DNA from: Candolleomyces eurysporus
Taxonomy: Eukaryota > Basidiomycota > Agaricomycetes > Agaricales > Psathyrellaceae
Length of the DNA stretch: 12,024 bases
Reading direction: 5' to 3'
Assembly (NCBI GenBank): GCA_027579435.1
Contig: JANBPK010000148.1
Location: 1 to 12,024, forward strand
The notes below the pieces were generated by a model. That model had not been told where the DNA came from. It did not search any database and saw nothing but the letters and a program-made list of their open reading frames with translations. The position numbers and the translations under genes are program-made. Below are positions 7,229 to 12,024 of this stretch, in pieces (within the stretch, counting starts at the first letter, position 1; each line of letters opens with the position of its first letter).

Positions 7229-8600
7229 ATGGCTGCTCTAACGGCCGCTTTCTGGTCTCTCGAGACCCACTCTTACTGGCTTGAATTCTATAGCCAAAGC
7301 TTTCCATCTGGGGTTATCGCTGACATCGTGAAATGTATTATTCTTTCCGTGTCCACAAGTTAGTCGAAGTTCTTGATCTCGAATATACTATCTGAACGCT
7401 AACATTGGGACAATCTCAAGCCGTACTGGCAGGCAAATCGGTGTCTATCCTCAAGCTCCTTCGGCAAAGGCGTAGCCAGGGAGCGAAAGGGGGTGCCAAT
7501 GGCATTTACGCTGTCACTAGCCTCGTATTGTTTGCTCTTTTCGTCATTGGCACTATCCTGTATTGCACAAAGGTTTTGCTGTCCTTGAAGGAGGTTATGT
7601 GCGCTGTTGCGACCTGGGATACAGAGAAGGGCGACGTCAAGACTTTAGACTGGATAAAGTGCAGAGGGGTCATTCGAAACGGTTACATCCATGATACGGT
7701 CGATAAGATTCTGAGGTTGGTCTTTGCCGTCAATGCTCAGATCGTTCTTTCCATCGTCAACGGTATTTTGGTATGTCACTATTTTCTGCTTTACAATGGA
7801 GTCGATCTCATGAATATCAATTGATAGGTTTATCGAGTCCGCAACGNTTTTCTCAGATATGTGGATGGTGTACGCTCCTTTCGGAGCGCTCTATGTCCTC
7901 TGGGTCGGTTAGTTATTCATCTTCCTTATTCACCGTGTTCCTCTCGGCTGATGCTTCTCTCAAGTCATCTCGTTTGTCGAGGTTTACACCATCTTGACGT
8001 ACGATTGGCGTGTCCCGGACTATCCCCTCCTCTTCCAATTGACATTTCACGAGCTCAAGCACTTGGTGTTCGCCCTCTCATTTGTCATCAATCTCCTCGC
8101 CACTATTGCTATTGCCACCCGCAGGTTCCTGCAACTTCATGGGAAATCCACCGTTCCTGAAGGAGGAAAATTCTATCTGGACAAAGACAGGAGACAGGGG
8201 TATAACGAGGCCAAGATCCTCCTTGTTGACGCTGCACTTCCGGTCACTCTATGCTCCTTCGGACTCGTGATCGCGTATTCTCGGTTCGTGCTAGACTATA
8301 CGAACACTGCGGTCAATATCCAAGGAATATTCGCAATCCTTTGGCTTGTGTTCAGCGTACGTGCATTGCTATCTGGGTTCTTAGAATTCTTGTCTGACAT
8401 TCTTCGCTATCAAGGCCATGGCACCCCATCTGATCGCTATTCACAATCTGCGAGCAGAAGCCAGGGAATTCGCGAGGAAGGCTGAGATGGTGGTCAGCGA
8501 CAAGCTTAGGGATTCCTCGCTTGACATGGACGTCGTTGCCGTCAAGACTCTGGCCTACTCCCAGGACGAGCCGACTCCCGGGGGTGAGCTGAAGGTTTGA
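7229..8600 (+). CDS. Seven-membrane-segment protein of unknown function, 378 residues, five exons
   Basis: Exons are 7229-7358, 7421-7770, 7828-7907, 7965-8356 and 8415-8600. All four introns (62, 57, 57 and 58 bases) have GTTAGT, GTATGT, GTTAGT or GTACGT donors and AG acceptors, the most regular gene structure in the window. The frame closes only if the N at 7847 is dropped; the sequence then reads RVRNVFSDMWMVYAPFG. Hydrophobic segments lie near residues 29-53, 72-97, 141-162, 171-197, 215-238, 271-295 and 302-325. After them comes a charged, probably cytosolic tail starting HNLRAEAREFARKAE. A charged loop (residues 100-140) separates segments 2 and 3. There is no obvious signal peptide. 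The layout resembles the many uncharacterised seven-span proteins of agaricomycetes; I see no pheromone-receptor or rhodopsin signature, so receptor function is not claimed. ATG 7229 is supported by the upstream TATA box and by exon phase. Confidence 0.85.
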
Positions 8601-11090
8601 ACTTTGTCAACCCGCGCTTCCACATTCAATCTGTGTGTGGGGCAGTGAGTTAGCGTTAGGTATCCTAAGTCTTTCCTTTCTGAATCTGCTTCCCTCAACG
8701 TATTCACGAGAAACCTGACGAAAAATTGCCATGACTTGTGATGATGCTTATGTGTGACCGTTTTGTATGTAAACTAGTGCTAGTAACCTTGAATCCCTGT
8801 AGTTCACATTGTACTTGTACGCGATCAAATTTCTGCTTTCTGTAGTTCTTCCCATTATCGAATCCAATATCCTGTTCCGCGTCACAGTTCGTCACTTTAC
8901 TGCTTCCTGGCCGGATTAACAGAGATCTGTTGATGTTTACCGTTTCCCGGTGCGCTGGTTGAGCTCGAGCTTGTGCATGTGCAGCATCGATCAATCCAAT
9001 TTCTGAGTATTGGTCATTCTCACCTTGAATACGACCTCAGACACGACGTTTCGTTGGTGGTCTCTCTACGAGCGCCCATCTCGTCGGAATCGACTATCCA
9101 TTGTTAACAGCCATGAGTTGGCCCAATCCGCTCTGTGAAGGACGTGACCGCTCGAATTAGTGATTCTGCCCGCCACCATTCTGAGATCAATTCATTCGCA
9201 GGTCAGCGGGCCACTTATCCCTTGGCATTATTTCAGCGCTTCGGAATGACGGTGTTCCCAATCTCTTGTTCTACACCTTCCTTCTTCCCAGCTGAACCTG
9301 TACCCACTTAAGGACGAACCGGATCACGAACTGGGTGGCACAAAATAAGCATAGGCGGTACAACGCGGTCCACCATTATCGACATCCTGTTCTGGGTTCT
9401 TTGCCTCTTTCATCTCTACTGAAAGGGACTATTGCCGCAATGACTATTTCTGATCAACCAATGCGGGGAATCAAACAGAAGATGAACGAAATAGGCAAGT
9501 CGATTGGGGTCGCTGTCAGAGCTGACGTAGACTTCGAAGCTCAACAGGTCATCTGGTACGCTATATTCGCCCCCAGAACTCGACTGACGCCAGTGCTCCA
9601 ATTTCAAGCGCTACCCAAACAGCGCGCGGGATGCTACATATAAACAAAGCAAGCCAGTTCTCCCGAGGCACGGGCCGCACTCGCTTGCAACTGTTAGAGC
9701 TCCAACTTTATTAAGCCTTGTCAGCCTTGGTGCCTGTTCCTCGAATCTCATCATCTAGTCTAAATCGCGACTTCTTCTTCGTCCATGTGCAGTACGCCCA
9801 AGTTTCTCCGGCCTCTCCCTGACACCTTCCATCCTTATCATCGAGGTCTTTGGGCTCCGCTGGGACTTGTCATCGACATCTGGGTCTCGTTCTGGCATCC
9901 TCACTACCCGCGCAGAGTCTGGGTTTCTTCTAGTCACAACTCGCGACATCGTCTTGACAGCCACCTCAGCCTCTCCAAGTGACTCTGGGTTAGAACTAGA
10001 ACAAAGACCTGTTAGGCATCTTTGACTGGATCGTAGCACCCTGGGCTAGGACCTGATCGCCGTGTTCTTCACATGGAGACGGAGGGGTCGATTGATTGGA
10101 GAGATACGAAACTGCCTCTTCCGTCGACGTTCTCCCTTGGGTACCGACTCCCTTTGCCTCTTATAACCTGGTCTCGAGGTGGACGTTGGATACTGGAAGC
10201 CGAGAAGGTGCTTCTCTTCACGTTTTTCGAGCCTATCACATCGATCGATCGAGTGGCTCTGTCTTTAGTGGACTCATCACATCTGCTGTGCACTTGCTAC
10301 TGAAGCTCCCTGTTCGCTCACGATTGTGATTCTACACGGGTTGTCCCTTTCACTTCAGGCTATTTCATATCTTTGATTGTGTCAAAGTCAAACATGAGCT
10401 GTGCCATTGGATTGCTCTAATCGACGCAGGGCAAAGGTGACGACGACGTTGCTGGCTAGCTCCGCCGCCACTGGCGACTCGTTGTGCGGAATCGACAACT
10501 TTTGGGAATTCGTACGTTCGACTCGGAGTAGATCATCGCATCCTTCGAAATTCCGCAGTCAATCGGTGTACAGAGAATTGCGTGTCCGGTGACTTGTCAA
10601 TTCTCGGGCACATTGGTCTCCCTTCACTGCCACGGATTCTTTATGATACCGACCAACGATTTGCAGTATACGGGGACCAAAAGAATGGATGTTCGAGCAC
10701 TCTAGGGTGCCCTCTTCTTGAGCATCGTCATAGTATGCCCATAAATCCCTCAATGCTCTCCCGACAAGAAGCTCGGAAGTTGGAGTAGTGCCGCGCGGGG
10801 TCGGATGAATAATGCGCTCATTGTGTGATTACTGGCAATTCTTCCGCTACACCCTGGAATGCTTTTGGACTCTCTCGTTAACGGTGGTGATATGGGTTTG
10901 CATGTGTAAATGATTCTCTCTATAGCTGGTCTCTTGCGAGACCTTTCCAATGTCATTGTTCTGTCAAACCCTAGAATTCATTGATTCTCGCTTAGATTAG
11001 GTTAGTTGCTCTTCACACTTCGGTAGGGAATCCTTTCATCGATTTCAGGTAAGCTTCATAGTATAGTATACGTATGGTTGCTCTGTACTA
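8601..11090. other. Long stretch with no supported gene
   Basis: The first part is the 3' flank of the seven-span gene, including a repeat copy at 8747-8822. Further right there are only short frames. These include 9440-9643 (67 codons from an ATG, plus), 9785-9982 (65 codons from an ATG, plus) lying opposite a longer charged minus-strand frame (10039-9755), two overlapping plus frames at 10073-10329, and 10582-10788. None has a recognisable domain, and I could not link them by phase-compatible consensus introns. Several donor-like GTAAGC/GTATAC sites occur near 10660-11050 and may belong to 5' exons of the possible gene at 11091-11905. Confidence 0.35.
8747..8822 (+). repeat. Dispersed ~80-base repeat, copy 2
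   Basis: It matches 5921-6000 in the same orientation: the first 16 bases are nearly identical, then AGTAA...CTTGAA, CTGTAG(C/T)TCACA and ACTTGTACGC. It lies 146 bases beyond the stop of the seven-span gene, perhaps within its 3' untranslated region or terminator. Confidence 0.65.
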
Positions 11091-11905
11091 GTGCTCTCCT
11101 TTCTATTCGAAAGAAAAGAAAATGAACGGCTAAAATGTGAGCTGTGGGAGGTGGCACGAGCGGAAATGAAATCGTCGAATGGATTTCACAGGCGATGTCG
11201 GGCATGTCAGGTAAACACAACCCAGTTACATACCGGTGGTGATTCTTACCGTGCCACCTGTAATTTAGTGTATGCGAATCTCCCATGACGAGAAGATTGA
11301 CTTCCTTTTCATACAAAGTCAGAGAAACTCGTGCCGACAACGGAGGGTTACTAGAGACCAGACTATCCTTATCGATTTCTACCAAGTCCGCGGAGAGGCC
11401 GTTCTCAAGGCAATCCAATATCTACATATCGCAGTATACTGAGGTAAGGCAAAGCCAAATTACATTCAAACTTCGAACCCCAGCATAGCTTTCGAGGTAC
11501 CAAAGCGCACCGATCGCACTGGCGAGGCTAATTTCATTTGGGTGAGTGTCACGCGCGTGGCAATAGCCTCTAAGCTCAGGTGTACCCAGAGCGTGCCCTC
11601 GTGCCGAAATGCATGAATGTTACTTGTCAAGGTAAATGAGAACCCAATGAGAATGTAATTTCAAAGTTGCTTGACCCTCAATCCTGCACCTCATAGACTT
11701 TTCCTGTCCAGGTAAAATGCCTTCCACCGGGACCGTGCCACCAAGAGTAGCAGCAACGCGACTCGGAAGAGAATTGCCGCTTATTGGAACCGCTACCAGT
11801 CCTCATTTGCCTATTCTCATTCCCTCCCCGCCGGTGAATCACTCATTCACAAAAGTCCAGAACTTCTCTCGAACCTTCCTTTGTGGTGGGTCATTTGAGG
11901 TCTAG
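11091..11905 (+). pseudogene. Possible multi-exon gene of unknown function with one in-frame TGA
   Basis: Five open blocks can be chained: up to 11210, 11269-11443, 11489-11541, 11580-11631 and 11697-11905 (TAG). Donors are GTAAAC, GTAAGG, GTGAGT and GTAAAT; acceptors are TTTAG, CATAG, CTCAG and CATAG. All four junctions keep phase. The conceptual product includes HRRCRACQ followed by CMRISHDEKIDF, then DFYQVRGEAVLKAIQYLHI, then VPKRTDRTGEANFIW, then VPKCMNVTCQDFSCPG and a Pro-rich tail. The spaced Cys residues could bind metal, but I do not recognise the family. The last intron could also end at 11711, which changes the product by five residues. The chain contains one in-frame TGA at 11440-11442, just before the second donor, and no start ATG has been found. 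It is either a decayed gene, a gene with an error at that point, or an over-reading of chance splice sites. Confidence 0.35.
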
Positions 11906-12024
11906 CGCTTATGGTGAAAGAGAAAGAGGGTTTGTGCAAGATACCCCATTGTGCGCACGGGCCGTCCGCCACAGTGTGATACCGAGCAGGGTTTGTCTAA
12001 TCGAGTGTCTCTTGGTTAAGAGTT

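Noticed and set aside
9755..10039. Opposed plus (9785-9982) and minus (10039-9755) frames as a gene
   Set aside because: Both are short. The minus frame is long only with a GTG start, neither has a recognisable motif, and I could not tell which strand, if either, is coding.
11056..11418. Minus-strand 120-codon frame
   Set aside because: It starts at a non-ATG codon and lies opposite the better-supported plus-strand exon chain at 11091-11905.
1..12024. Bacterial operon, CRISPR array, phage or plasmid reading of the window
   Set aside because: There are no ribosome binding sites, no regularly spaced repeats and no integrase or replication genes; the two clear genes carry spliceosomal introns.

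Overview
The window looks like nuclear DNA from a basidiomycete fungus, most likely an agaricomycete. The evidence is intron structure: the two well-supported genes are interrupted by introns of about 40-60 bases with GTRNGT-type donors and short AG acceptors, and both encode multi-pass membrane proteins of a kind found as uncharacterised families in agaricomycetes. There is no sign of bacterial gene packing, ribosome binding sites, tRNA or rRNA genes, or a CRISPR array. Four isolated N bases (1410, 5320, 5817, 7847) each sit directly before a homopolymer run, so they look like assembly or base-calling uncertainty.

Layout from left to right. A gene on the minus strand starts at 85 and runs off the left edge. 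From 86 to about 2440 little is certain: there is one possible two-exon minus-strand gene (1059 to 542), one short plus-strand ORF, and a charged, frame-broken minus-strand ORF pair (2241 to 1749). At about 2443-2676 on the plus strand lies the 3' end of a decayed gene whose protein aligns with the C-terminus of the next gene. That next gene, on the minus strand (4799 to 2878), is a 609-residue multi-pass membrane protein with a signal peptide. The pair therefore stands tail to tail, one complete and one a stump.

The middle of the window holds an imperfect inverted repeat with a 15-base right arm (5257-5303). Directly abutting it is a 537-bp element with long terminal inverted repeats (5304-5840), best read as a non-autonomous DNA transposon. 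A diverged ~80-bp repeat occurs at 5921-6000 and again, in the same orientation, at 8747-8822.

A tentative two-exon small protein (6598-7040) precedes a TATA box (7128-7136) and a well-supported five-exon plus-strand gene (7229-8600) for a 378-residue protein with seven predicted membrane segments. An N at 7847 is a spurious extra base in that gene: the reading frame closes only if it is dropped. From 8601 to about 11090 no gene can be supported. At the right end (11091-11905) a series of phase-compatible exon-like blocks with good splice sites suggests an unrecognised Cys-containing protein gene, interrupted by one in-frame TGA, so it may be a pseudogene.

No operon or joint pathway is evident. 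The supported content is two unrelated membrane-protein genes, a relic of a local or older duplication of one of them, and a transposon insertion between them.
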